Source: a virus
Reading direction: 5' to 3' (one strand)
DNA: 38,672 nucleotides
IMG/VR virus record: IMGVR_UViG_3300037395_000031
Coordinates: 1-38,672 of that record
Shown here: positions 30,466 through 36,140 of the stretch, one piece after another
Layout: each line of letters opens with the position of its first letter
Position numbering within the stretch: the stretch's first letter is position 1
Position numbers and translations under genes: made by a program
The notes under the pieces: model-generated
Seen by the model: the letters and a program-made list of their open reading frames with translations, nothing else
Databases searched by the model: none
Told to the model about the DNA's origin: nothing

Positions 30466-30780
30466 TCATGCTTTGGTTACATCTTTCCACTTAGACGGTT
30501 TCTTTCTTATACGCACTCGCTTCTTGTTTGGCTTAAGATGCTCGGGCAAGTCGTCTTCTCTCCCATTTATCACAATCCAATTATCTTTGAGCCAATAGAC
30601 GTTCATGTAATCATCGACTATTTGCTGGAGCAATTGACGCGCGCGCTCACGCGTTGTCATGAATTTAGATTCAATAAACACGATCGATAGCACTCCAAAC
30701 AAATTCAAGAATTCAATCGCTCGAGCTTTCGCTTTGGCCCTGAACGCAAAGCCCTCAAGAAATTCGTTGGGTTCACTCAT
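30466..30780 (-). CDS. Winged-helix-like basic protein, 104 aa
   Basis: A 104-residue protein. Residues 20-70 (AIEFLNLFGVLSIVFIESKF, MTTRERARQLLQQIVDDYMN, VYWLKDNWIVI) mirror the 64-aa neighbour, with a basic C-terminal tail (KPNKKRVRIRKKPSKWKDVT). DNA binding is likely; the specific role is unknown. The start overlaps the stop of a tiny membrane ORF upstream (ATGA). Confidence 0.6.
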   Translation of the reverse strand: MSEPNEFLEGFAFRAKAKARAIEFLNLFGVLSIVFIESKFMTTRERARQLLQQIVDDYMNVYWLKDNWIVINGREDDLPEHLKPNKKRVRIRKKPSKWKDVTKA

Positions 30781-30863
30781 CTTTTAGATAAAGTCCCCGC
30801 GCACAGAAGTACAAGCCACCATAACGACCAAAAATGTGATTCGATGAATTCTAATATTGTCAT
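30777..30863 (-). CDS. Tiny single-span membrane protein, 28 aa
   Basis: A 28-residue ORF (MTILEFIESHFWSLWWLVLL, then CAGTLSKR). One Trp-rich membrane helix is flanked by an acidic N-terminus and a basic C-terminus. Its stop overlaps the next start as ATGA, which supports translation. Short 'FW..WW' membrane peptides are frequent in phage early operons. Function unknown. Confidence 0.45.
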   Translation of the reverse strand: MTILEFIESHFWSLWWLVLLCAGTLSKR

Positions 30864-30881
30864 ACGTCCCGATAATGTGTG

Positions 30882-30965
30882 TTATGTTGCATCTGGGTGG
30901 TCACAAATAAATACGTAAATTATTAAGCCCAAGAGTATTGCAAATCCAATGCTGTGTCCAATCAT
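30882..30965 (-). CDS. Tiny single-span membrane protein, 27 aa
   Basis: A 27-residue ORF (MIGHSIGFAILLGLIIYVFI, then CDHPDAT) with one hydrophobic helix. A TTG at 30980 would add five residues and has GGGGG upstream. The longer reading of this frame overlaps the SpoVG-like gene and is not credible. It lies just upstream of another tiny membrane ORF, so the two may work together, for example at the membrane during takeover or lysis. Confidence 0.35.
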   Translation of the reverse strand: MIGHSIGFAILLGLIIYVFICDHPDAT

Positions 30966-31012
30966 ATTTAGTTTGTCCAATATGCCCCCACAAGTAGTTG
31001 TGAGCGGGGTAG

Positions 31013-31300
31013 TTAAAACAGCAAATCTTCTTTCCCATTTGCTGTTTGGCGGAACAGCTCGCGCGCTTCGGCACTTATCCGCTCTTTGATCTCTTGGGGC
31101 CAATTGACCATATTCCAATATTTCTTTTTACCGTCTTGCGCTTGATACTGGCGTGCGGCATAGTTGATCCACCATTTGCTTGAATCCACTTCGAATAGCG
31201 CACACTCGACAGTCATGTCGTCATACTGTGGGAACATGAGTGTAAATCCGGCTTTACATACTTTGTCTTGGCCGAATGTCTTTACGTTTCTAATTTCCAT
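31013..31300 (-). CDS. SpoVG-like small protein, 95 aa
   Basis: A 95-residue protein (MEIRNVKTFGQDKVCKAGFT, then ECALFEVDSSKWWINYAARQ, KKKYWNMVNWPQEIKERISA). The arrangement of strands followed by 'WINYAARQY...DGKKKYW' and a terminal helix resembles phage proteins related to the septation/DNA-binding protein SpoVG ('W...P.R.Y.D..G.K.....'). This would make it a nucleic-acid-binding early protein. The ATG has AGAGAG 5 nt upstream. Assignment is by pattern only. Confidence 0.55.
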   Translation of the reverse strand: MEIRNVKTFGQDKVCKAGFTLMFPQYDDMTVECALFEVDSSKWWINYAARQYQAQDGKKKYWNMVNWPQEIKERISAEARELFRQTANGKEDLLF

Positions 31301-31463
31301 TGATACTCTCTTTTAGCTGTGTATATTTTAAATAAATTTCGCATTGCCACTTTAGGATATCCAAATAATCTAAGACACCTTGGATGTCGTGCTCACCATC
31401 CATAAACTTCTTGCACTCCAAGACGTCCAAGTACTTAATCATCTTGAGCAGCTCGCGTCGCAT
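31290..31463 (-). CDS. Small helical protein, 57 aa
   Basis: A 57-residue helical protein (MRRELLKMIKYLDVLECKKF, then DIQGVLDYLDILKWQCEIYL). The frame is open further upstream to 31652, but there it overlaps the conserved 60-aa gene in another frame and is Arg/Lys/Pro-rich, so I start at the ATG at 31463. It overlaps the SpoVG-like gene by 11 bp. Function unknown. Confidence 0.5.
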   Translation of the reverse strand: MRRELLKMIKYLDVLECKKFMDGEHDIQGVLDYLDILKWQCEIYLKYTQLKESINGN

Positions 31464-31483
31464 CGGCTCGTAGACAGTAAACT

Positions 31484-31666
31484 CTACTTGTGGAGCTTCT
31501 TCAGCGTTTCGGCTAAATTCGCTTGCTTGCGTGTCTTGGGGTTCTTTGAGTGCTCGGCCGCTTTTAATTTTGCCGCGGGGATCTTTTCGCCGGGCTTTGC
31601 TTTTAGCTTTTTTCGTAGAGCGCCGGGGTGCTGCACTGCTTTTTGAATCCATTTGTCGTTTGCCAT
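31484..31666 (-). CDS. Conserved basic phage protein, 60 aa
   Basis: A 60-residue basic protein with WIQKAVQHPGALRKKLKAKP, GEKIPAAKLKAAEHSKNPKT and an end RKQANLAETLKKL. The 'W.QKA..HPGALR..L..K.G..I...KL..A..S.NP..RK.A.LA.TLKK' signature is common in phages and not assigned a function. I chose the ATG at 31666; AAAGAGAAAAAG precedes it. It probably binds nucleic acid. Confidence 0.75.
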   Translation of the reverse strand: MANDKWIQKAVQHPGALRKKLKAKPGEKIPAAKLKAAEHSKNPKTRKQANLAETLKKLHK

Positions 31667-31758
31667 CTTTTTCTCTTTGTCGTAAATCACTGAATATGTA
31701 TAATAATCAGCGTTCTACATTTAAAATTTGCTTAGCGCTTGATTGCGCAACTGTTCGT

Positions 31759-31780
31759 GCCCCCGGAAGGGGGCTTTTTT
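31759..31780 (+). terminator. Plus-oriented intrinsic terminator
   Basis: GCCCCC (31759-31764), GGAA loop, GGGGGC (31769-31774), then six T on the plus strand. On the minus strand, where the genes lie, the hairpin follows the stop of the Lys-rich 42-aa gene but has no T-run after it. So it would act best on a plus-strand transcript; on the minus strand it may only stabilise the mRNA end. Confidence 0.6.
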
Positions 31781-31907
31781 ATTTCTTTTTGCTTTTCATC
31801 TTCTCATCGCACTTCTCGAGCTTCTTGTCGCGTGGAATATCTTTCTTGACAAGTGTATTCATCATCTTGTCAATCTTCTTTTTATCTTTTTTGATCAGTT
31901 TGTCCAT
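31779..31907 (-). CDS. Lys-rich small protein, 42 aa
   Basis: A 42-residue protein with about 40 percent lysine (MDKLIKKDKKKIDKMMNTLV, then DKKLEKCDEKMKSKKK). Similar short Lys/Asp 'MDKL.KK..K...KK' proteins are common in phages. It overlaps the preceding gene by 26 bp, has AGAGAG upstream, and its stop runs into the hairpin at 31759-31780. It may bind nucleic acid; function unknown. Confidence 0.6.
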   Translation of the reverse strand: MDKLIKKDKKKIDKMMNTLVKKDIPRDKKLEKCDEKMKSKKK

Positions 31908-32460
31908 ACGTCTCTCTTTTATAGTTTTCTACGTTTCTCTTAATACGCCCATTGGGGTATTGCTTAAATTCCAACAGCTTGTAACGCAGTTCTTTTGGCT
32001 TAACGTAATAAGTTTTGTCTATTTGCTTTTGAACATCTTTGAATTCATCTGGATATTCTTTAAACTTAATGCGGATATAATCATCACCAGCATCCATCGC
32101 TTTAACCAGTGGATCGCTTTTCTTGAATTCATCCAAAGTAATCCATCCAGTCAAATCGACGGGCTCTTCTTTGGGGTGAAACGAGAGCTGTAGTTGCGTG
32201 GGTGTTGTATTGAGAACTACATCGTTAGATTCCCACCCACGCTTTGAAGTAACTGGCTGCGGGTCATGCAACAAAGTATTAAGCGTGTAAAGCCAAAGAT
32301 TTTCTCTCCACATATAAACACGCATATTTTGTTTCACAAAGTCGCGAATTTTGAACAAAGTCGTTCTGCATTCGGGAGTTATAACCATTTTGTTGACAAG
32401 TAAAAAGTTTAACAAAACTTTGTTGTCGTTGCTTAAATTTTCATAACCAATTAAATTCAT
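31882..32460 (-). CDS. Hypothetical early protein with winged-helix-like start
   Basis: A 192-residue protein. The N-terminal third (NLSNDNKVLLNFLLVNKMVI, then TTLFKIRDFVKQNMRVYMWR) resembles the small winged-helix pattern of the 64- and 104-aa genes. The middle is charged, with a 'PVDLTGWITLDEFKK' segment, and the C-terminus is basic (YPNGRIKRNVENYKRE). The ATG at 32460 overlaps the previous stop (ATGA). Likely DNA-binding; exact role unknown. Confidence 0.55.
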   Translation of the reverse strand: MNLIGYENLSNDNKVLLNFLLVNKMVITPECRTTLFKIRDFVKQNMRVYMWRENLWLYTLNTLLHDPQPVTSKRGWESNDVVLNTTPTQLQLSFHPKEEPVDLTGWITLDEFKKSDPLVKAMDAGDDYIRIKFKEYPDEFKDVQKQIDKTYYVKPKELRYKLLEFKQYPNGRIKRNVENYKRETYGQTDQKR

Positions 32461-32657
32461 AAATCTTCTAATACTCCTTCCATACAACATTCTAAATTAT
32501 ATATTTGCCATGCTAAATCATCTACTATCGCACCCACAGACATACCGTGGATAGCTGAACAGTAGAACTTTTTGAACAACTCGCGGTCATGCTCATCGTC
32601 CGTACAGAGCGAATAGCCATTTCTTACTTTCCAAGTCTTGAAGTCGTCATATAGCAT
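32457..32657 (-). CDS. Small acidic protein, 66 aa
   Basis: A 66-residue acidic protein (MLYDDFKTWKVRNGYSLCTD, DEHDRELFKKFYCSAIHGMS, VGAIVDDLAWQIYNLECC). Several Cys and aromatic residues; no recognised family. It begins immediately after the stop of the DUF6496-type gene (TAAATG) and overlaps the next gene by 4 bp. Confidence 0.6.
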   Translation of the reverse strand: MLYDDFKTWKVRNGYSLCTDDEHDRELFKKFYCSAIHGMSVGAIVDDLAWQIYNLECCMEGVLEDL

Positions 32658-32816
32658 TTATTTTTTCTTTTTTTTGGCTTCGCTTAAAGCAATAGCAACA
32701 GCTTGCTTTTGGTTATCAACAAGGGGGCCGCTCTTGGTTCCAGAATGCAGTTTTTGTTCTGAAAATTCTTTCATCACTTTTTTTATTTTTTTCTTCTTCT
32801 TCCCGTCTTTGGTCAT
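32658..32816 (-). CDS. DUF6496-type small protein, 52 aa
   Basis: A 52-residue basic protein: MTKDGKKKKKIKKVMKEFSE, then KLHSGTKSGPLVDNQKQAVA, IALSEAKKKKK. The motif 'KVM.EF....LHSG.K.GP.V....QA.AIALSEA' is the DUF6496 signature found in many phages, with no established role. Nucleic-acid binding is plausible from the charge. It lies in a different frame from the last 34 codons of the upstream gene. Confidence 0.8.
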   Translation of the reverse strand: MTKDGKKKKKIKKVMKEFSEQKLHSGTKSGPLVDNQKQAVAIALSEAKKKKK

Positions 32817-32994
32817 AAGACTCCGGCGTAAATGTTATGTATGCATGGAAGTTTGGCTGCCCAATTAGCGCAGTCTCACTGAATTTTATTTCGTGAACTT
32901 TGCCAGATGTGCTCTCCAAAAAAACATTTATATCTTTTTCCAGATCATATGGCCAGCAATTTGAAAAAATTTTTACTCGCTTCTCCAATTTCAT
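32716..32994 (-). CDS. Cse60-like small protein with overlapping tail
   Basis: A 92-residue protein. Residues 5-55 (RVKIFSNCWPYDLEKDINVF, then GKVHEIKFSETALI, FHAYITF) fit the pattern of sporulation-protein Cse60-like / DUF2758 proteins (K.KIF...DLE..IN.FL....V..IK.S....AYI.), which are small and of unknown function. The C-terminal 35 residues are highly charged and overlap the DUF6496-type gene by 101 bp in another frame. This may be an extension created by loss of an earlier stop. The start overlaps the nuclease stop (ATGA). Confidence 0.55.
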   Translation of the reverse strand: MKLEKRVKIFSNCWPYDLEKDINVFLESTSGKVHEIKFSETALIGQPNFHAYITFTPESYDQRREEEEKNKKSDERIFRTKTAFWNQERPPC

Positions 32995-33386
32995 GCTCCC
33001 CGATGATTGTTAAACCAATTTTTATCCACGATTACTAACTTTTCTTCGGGATAATATTTGTGAAATCTCTTGATCTTTGTGATGCTCTTGCGATCAAAGT
33101 ACCCCTTCACTTCGACCCAGTAATGCGATCCGTCTTTTGCAGTGACACGAAAGTCCGGCAAGTAACTCCGAGTCCCACGCTTGATTTCAAGAAACCAGAA
33201 GATTGTGGGCTCGTGCTCCCAAAGCAAAATCTCTTTTTGGTCTTTAAGCTTCTGAAGATACTTGGCGTAACGGTACTCCCAATCTGAGCGAAAGAATATT
33301 CGCTGATCACCCACGACTTGCCAGCTTTGATTGGCTGTGAAAGTTCGAGTCTTCCCGCCGATTTTGAGCTTTCGCTTAATTAGCAC
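32991..33386 (-). CDS. DUF1064-like PD-(D/E)XK nuclease
   Basis: A 131-residue protein with 'FFRSDWEYRYAKYLQKLKD' (E37), WEHEPTIFWF, IKRGTRSYLPDF (D78) and VEVKGYFD (E92, K94). This is the PD-(D/E)XK arrangement of DUF1064-type phage nucleases, some of which are treated as Holliday-junction resolvases. All catalytic positions are present. It probably resolves branched DNA made during replication and recombination before packaging. The start is GTG at 33386 with an AAAAGAA site. It sits downstream of the replication initiator in the same operon. Confidence 0.8.
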   Translation of the reverse strand: MLIKRKLKIGGKTRTFTANQSWQVVGDQRIFFRSDWEYRYAKYLQKLKDQKEILLWEHEPTIFWFLEIKRGTRSYLPDFRVTAKDGSHYWVEVKGYFDRKSITKIKRFHKYYPEEKLVIVDKNWFNNHRGA

Positions 33387-33402
33387 TTCTTTTGCCCCAG
33401 GT

Positions 33403-33780
33403 TCAACGATCGTTATTATTGGCTACATGGAGTCTGTCTAACATCAGATGTTCAATTGTGGGGCAATTAAACGATGTTCCATAATCATTCAATTCTCTGG
33501 TATCATTTCCAAGTCGATAAATCCCCCAAACTGCATTAGAAATTATGTGTCGCGCTGAAGCGTTGTCGTTTCTAAAGAATGAAAATAATTTATGATCATC
33601 TTCAAGATCCAACACGCAATGTATTTCTTCTTCAGATTTCAAAATAAAAATACAATAATCGATTGCCATTGGAAATTGAGAGACATTTCTTTTACAAATG
33701 ATCTCTGCGATCTCACTAATCGGAATAATTTTTTGATAGAGAACTTCTTCTTTTTCGCAGATAAAATGGATAAATTTCAT
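33403..33780 (-). CDS. Hypothetical protein, 125 aa
   Basis: A 125-residue acidic protein (MKFIHFICEKEEVLYQKIIP..., then FPMAIDYCIFILKSEEEIHC, LFSFFRNDNASARHII). It looks mixed alpha/beta and soluble. The start overlaps the stop of the replication initiator by 4 bp, so the two are coupled. I do not recognise the family; a replication accessory role is a guess from position. Confidence 0.55.
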   Translation of the reverse strand: MKFIHFICEKEEVLYQKIIPISEIAEIICKRNVSQFPMAIDYCIFILKSEEEIHCVLDLEDDHKLFSFFRNDNASARHIISNAVWGIYRLGNDTRELNDYGTSFNCPTIEHLMLDRLHVANNNDR

Positions 33781-34733
33781 ATGTTAATCTCTAATTTTCT
33801 AATGTTTAATTGTTGTTTACACTTATCAATAAAATCTTTGCTGCCGAAAAGCAAGTGAGCTACTTGCGGACCATTGACAAACTCTATGTAATTGTAGCCA
33901 AAGACTATATCGCTACGTTTTCCAAACTTCTCTTGAATTTTCTTAGCTATCTCATCGTGAGTATCCGATGAAATGACAGTTTTGGGCTTCTGGGGATTCA
34001 ATTGATCTTCGAGATACCACTTACGAATGATTGCCGCATAGTCTTTGTATGGGCCATTTTTGCTATTGGGAATGTGATTATTAATCTTAGCGATATAGAC
34101 ATCTACGCGCTCTTTGCCGAGAGTTTCGCAAAGCTCATCATATTCTCCAGCTTTGAGTTTGACGAACTGGCCATGAGACGTTGGCGGGGGTTCTGGTTCT
34201 TTGGCCGGTGGCGAATGATCGGGCGCGCGCGCTCTCTCTCTCTCTTCTTTTTTTATAACTTCTTCTTTACTTAACTTATCATTATAAGATGGGGTCTGTA
34301 GACCCCGCGGATCGGGTCTGGGGACCGCGCCGATCGGGTCTGCAGACCTCATCGCAAACATTTTTTGAGAATCGAGCCATTCTTCATTGGATAATGCATA
34401 CCAACTTGTATGATCAAATTTATTGTTAGAGTAGTTCCCTTTGACAATGTAACCATGCTTAACCAGAAGAGCTAATCCGTCTTTTATTTGCTGTTCTGTT
34501 AGATATTTCATATATTTTGCCATGCTCGGAATGGATTCATACATCCATGTACGGCCATCATGTTGAGTATCTTTATGGATTTTGTTGTACTGTATCCAGA
34601 AAAGAAGATGCTGGAAGACAGTTGCCGCTATGATGCTTTTGGTAGACACCGCAATTCCTTCATTGAAAGAATGAGTGCCGACAGAAAAGAATGGGTTGCT
34701 AAAATTAGCGGGGGCTGATATGTTGTTTGACAT
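33777..34733 (-). CDS. Replication initiator-like protein with internal iterons
   Basis: A 318-residue protein. Residues 30-118 form a winged-helix domain (SIIAATVFQHLLFWIQYNKI; SIPSMAKYMKYLTEQQIKDG; LALLVKHGYIVKGNY), as in phage replication O / DnaD-type initiators. Residues 125-190 are a Pro/Arg/charged linker. Residues 192-250 are helical (LKAGEYDELCETLGKERVDV; KDYAAIIRKWYLED), like the C-terminal part of DnaD-like phage proteins. The linker's DNA carries three 22-bp direct repeats next to an AT-rich tract, as lambda O carries its origin. The ATG at 34733 has AAGGA close upstream; the longer start is weaker. It probably binds the iterons and loads the host helicase. No phage polymerase or helicase is visible, which fits. 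Confidence 0.7.
   Translation of the reverse strand: MSNNISAPANFSNPFFSVGTHSFNEGIAVSTKSIIAATVFQHLLFWIQYNKIHKDTQHDGRTWMYESIPSMAKYMKYLTEQQIKDGLALLVKHGYIVKGNYSNNKFDHTSWYALSNEEWLDSQKMFAMRSADPIGAVPRPDPRGLQTPSYNDKLSKEEVIKKEERERARAPDHSPPAKEPEPPPTSHGQFVKLKAGEYDELCETLGKERVDVYIAKINNHIPNSKNGPYKDYAAIIRKWYLEDQLNPQKPKTVISSDTHDEIAKKIQEKFGKRSDIVFGYNYIEFVNGPQVAHLLFGSKDFIDKCKQQLNIRKLEINI
34247..34353. other. Candidate replication origin: three 22-bp iterons plus AT-rich tract
   Basis: Three direct repeats abut exactly: 34288-34309, 34310-34331 and 34332-34353. Their shared core is GAT.GGGTCTGNNGACC; copies 1 and 3 contain the perfect dyad GGTCT-NN-AGACC. The period of 22 is not a multiple of three, so each copy is read in a different frame of the host gene. 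The repeat is therefore kept as DNA, not as protein. Immediately left lies an AT-rich tract (34247-34288) and then CT and GC dinucleotide runs (34221-34246). This is the layout of iteron origins with an unwinding element. Confidence 0.75.
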
Positions 34734-34755
34734 ATAGTTCCTTGTGTTAGATTGA

Positions 34756-34787
34756 CCCACAGCTAGTCATATGGCTGTGGGTTTTTT
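34756..34787 (+). terminator. Plus-oriented intrinsic terminator
   Basis: CCCACAGC (34756-34763), a 10-nt loop, GCTGTGGG (34774-34781), then six T on the plus strand. On the minus strand the same hairpin lies just upstream of the replication initiator start, without a T-run. It would stop plus-strand transcripts from entering the candidate RNA gene that starts at about 34825. Confidence 0.6.
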
Positions 34788-34897
34788 GTTGCATTAAATT
34801 CTTCGTTCTTTGTATGATGACTACGCAAAAACAAACGCTCGGTTTTCTTTCTTGAGAATCGATCAAATAAAATGGGGGGTGGGACTCTATCTTCCAT
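34763..34897 (-). CDS. Possible small protein, 44 aa
   Basis: A 44-residue basic ORF (MEDRVPPPILFDRFSRKKTE, then LFLRSHHTKNEEFNATKNPQ). AAGGAG lies 10 nt before its ATG and its stop is inside the hairpin at 34756-34787, 30 bp ahead of the replication initiator. It could be a leader peptide for the initiator. The same DNA is the antisense of the plus-strand RNA candidate, so only one of the two may be functional. Confidence 0.4.
   Translation of the reverse strand: MEDRVPPPILFDRFSRKKTERLFLRSHHTKNEEFNATKNPQPYD
34789..34818 (+). promoter_or_regulatory. Candidate promoter for plus-strand RNA
   Basis: TTGCAT (34789-34794), an 18-bp spacer ending in TTTG, and TATGAT (34813-34818). It starts two bases after the T-run of one terminator and about 150 bp before another, giving a complete small transcription unit. 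Confidence 0.4.
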
Positions 34898-34992
34898 TTC
34901 TTAGTCGCTCCTTGCGACACTTGTTCTTGTTACTCGGTGGGGACCGAGTACTTGTTTTGGTTGAGCTCCCGCATCACTGCGGGGGCTTTTTT
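34825..34992 (+). ncRNA. Candidate structured small RNA
   Basis: A predicted plus-strand transcript of about 168 nt between the promoter at 34789-34818 and the terminator at 34965-34992. It folds into three consecutive hairpins: GTCGC-tcctt-GCGAC (34904-34918), TACTCGGT-gggg-ACCGAGTA (34931-34950) and the GCTCCCGCA/TGCGGGGGC terminator followed by six T. It lies antisense to the leader of the replication initiator and beside the XRE regulator gene. Lambda's OOP antisense RNA sits in a comparable place next to gene O. No Rfam-type family recognised; expression is not shown. Confidence 0.45.
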
Positions 34993-35047
34993 CTTTCAGC
35001 AATTTGAACTTTCCGGGAATTGTTTACTAGTTAAAACTTTTTTATGA
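34898..35047 (-). promoter_or_regulatory. Spacer between XRE gene and initiator leader
   Basis: This 150-bp stretch is the minus-strand upstream region of the 44-aa ORF and the initiator. It holds the ribosome site AAGGAG and the hairpins listed under the plus-strand RNA. Near the XRE stop it is AT-rich (GTTTTAACTAGTAAAC, a near-palindrome). I see no clear minus-strand -10/-35 pair, so the initiator may be read through from the XRE transcript. Confidence 0.3.
34965..34992 (+). terminator. Plus-oriented intrinsic terminator
   Basis: GCTCCCGCA (34965-34973), TCAC loop, TGCGGGGGC (34978-34986) with one T.G pair, then six T. It is the strongest of the three hairpins here and would end the plus-strand small RNA. 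Confidence 0.7.
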
Positions 35048-35359
35048 TTAAGCGCTTCTTTGAATAGAATCTTCTTCTACATTAAGTTCTGTTAAAGAAA
35101 CAAAGCATCCAAAACTACTTCTCTTCATAGACACCATCAAAGTTGGCGTATCTTCGAAATGCTCAGAAAGCAGCGCATACAAGTCTATATAGCCGCGAGT
35201 CAAGTGCACAAGTTTATCCCAATACTTTGGGGGAAAATGCTTGTCGCTCCTCAGAAGCTGTGTTAGAAATGGGCGGCTGATTCCAAGCTTGCTCGCGAAC
35301 CAAGTTTTCTCTACCCCGTTTTCTTTCAGATATTGACGTAATTTTTCGCCGATTGTCAT
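35048..35359 (-). CDS. XRE-family (Cro/CI-like) regulator
   Basis: A 103-residue protein. Residues 1-55 are an XRE helix-turn-helix (MTIGEKLRQYLKENGVEKTW, FASKLGISRPFLTQLLRSDK) with the recognition helix at about 28-37. The remainder (YWDKLVHLTRGYIDLYALLS, then SMKRSSFGCFVSLTELNVEE) has no peptidase motif, so it is not a self-cleaving CI. GGAAAG lies 6 nt before the ATG. It sits at the switch between the leftward replication block and the rightward recombination operon and probably controls both. Confidence 0.75.
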   Translation of the reverse strand: MTIGEKLRQYLKENGVEKTWFASKLGISRPFLTQLLRSDKHFPPKYWDKLVHLTRGYIDLYALLSEHFEDTPTLMVSMKRSSFGCFVSLTELNVEEDSIQRSA

Positions 35360-35436
35360 TTTTGTCTTTCCATTAATTTAAGCTCTTGGTAAATTACTAT
35401 CATAGCACAGAAACATCTAAAAAATAAAGAGCGAAT
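35360..35436. promoter_or_regulatory. Divergent control region with dyad operator candidate
   Basis: Between the XRE gene and the recombination operon lies the dyad TAATTT (35374-35379), 11 bp, AAATTA (35391-35396). It is followed by TATCAT, a possible -10 for the rightward operon, and on the other strand by sequences suitable for the XRE promoter. The dyad is a plausible binding site for the XRE dimer. Confidence 0.45.
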
Positions 35437-35625
35437 ATGTTAGATCAAATCGACGAGATGTGGGACGCGTACGAGCAACGGCTTGAAATGCTCCTGCAAA
35501 CGCTAGAAATTTTATCACAGCCCAACGGAGAGAACGAATGGATCGAGAGAACTACCCAAGAGTCACCGATATTATCGGAAAACAAACAATCGAAGATATG
35601 CGAGCTATACCCATCGACGTCTTAG
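35437..35625 (+). CDS. Small acidic coiled-coil protein, 62 aa
   Basis: A 62-residue protein. The first 30 residues are an acidic helix (MLDQIDEMWDAYEQRLEMLL, then QTLEILSQPN). The last 29 codons overlap the exonuclease gene in another frame and look unstructured (QESPILSENKQSKICELYPS). AAGAG lies 5 nt before the ATG, so initiation is credible. It is the first gene of the recombination operon and may assist the exonuclease, but nothing shows this. Confidence 0.5.
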   Translation: MLDQIDEMWDAYEQRLEMLLQTLEILSQPNGENEWIERTTQESPILSENKQSKICELYPSTS

Positions 35626-36140
35626 CCAATGCAGCTATTCGCGGCTCCAAAGTCCACGAGTACTGCACAGCTTGGCTAAACAGCCACTGGATACCGGAGA
35701 TAGATCCGGAGTATGAGCCGTGGTTCAACGCGTTCACCCAGTGGGCTAGCGAGAACATAGTCGAGTGCTTACATTCGGGCGATCGTCTCTATGATGATGT
35801 AAAGCGCTTTACCGGTGAATTCGATTTCATCGCGAAGACGAAAGATGGCTTTACAGTGCTTTTCGATATCAAGACTTCTAGTGTGAAGTCTAAGTCGTGG
35901 CCCGTACAGCTTGCAGCTTATAAACATTTGTGCGAGCTAAACGGCTACCAATTTGATAAAATATGTAATATACACTTAAAGAAATCTTACAAGAAGCCTA
36001 CTGGGTCTGACTCTCACTCATTCCCAGTAGTTGTTGTAGACGCGCTGGTTTACGATTACGAAGATGTTACACAGTACTGGAATATTTTCGCTAGCGCGTT
36101 GACTTGCTATGGCTATTTCCACCACAAAGAGAAATTATGA
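35538..36140 (+). CDS. RecB/PD-(D/E)XK-like exonuclease
   Basis: A 200-residue nuclease of the RecB/Cas4-like (PDDEXK_1) type. Conserved points: the helix 'RGSKVHEYC' (H40), 'GEFDFIA' (E94, D96), 'LFDIKTS' (D110, K112) and QLAAY (Q124, Y128). It has no Cys cluster, so no iron-sulphur Cas4. In the same operon as ERF it should resect DNA ends to give single strands for annealing, as lambda Exo does for Beta. GGAGAG lies 5 nt before the ATG. Confidence 0.8.
   Translation: MDRENYPRVTDIIGKQTIEDMRAIPIDVLANAAIRGSKVHEYCTAWLNSHWIPEIDPEYEPWFNAFTQWASENIVECLHSGDRLYDDVKRFTGEFDFIAKTKDGFTVLFDIKTSSVKSKSWPVQLAAYKHLCELNGYQFDKICNIHLKKSYKKPTGSDSHSFPVVVVDALVYDYEDVTQYWNIFASALTCYGYFHHKEKL

Noticed and set aside
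30882-31118. 78-aa minus-strand reading upstream of the tiny membrane ORF
   Set aside because: The first two thirds overlap the SpoVG-like gene out of frame and show no protein character; only the last 27 residues are kept as a candidate.
31531-32193. 220-aa plus-strand hydrophobic ORF
   Set aside because: Its Phe/Leu/Ser richness is the antisense of Lys/Glu-rich small genes on the minus strand, and it crosses a plus-strand terminator.
34810-35007. 65-aa plus-strand ORF over the small-RNA candidate
   Set aside because: It reads straight through three hairpins and a terminator, has no ribosome site and has random-looking composition.
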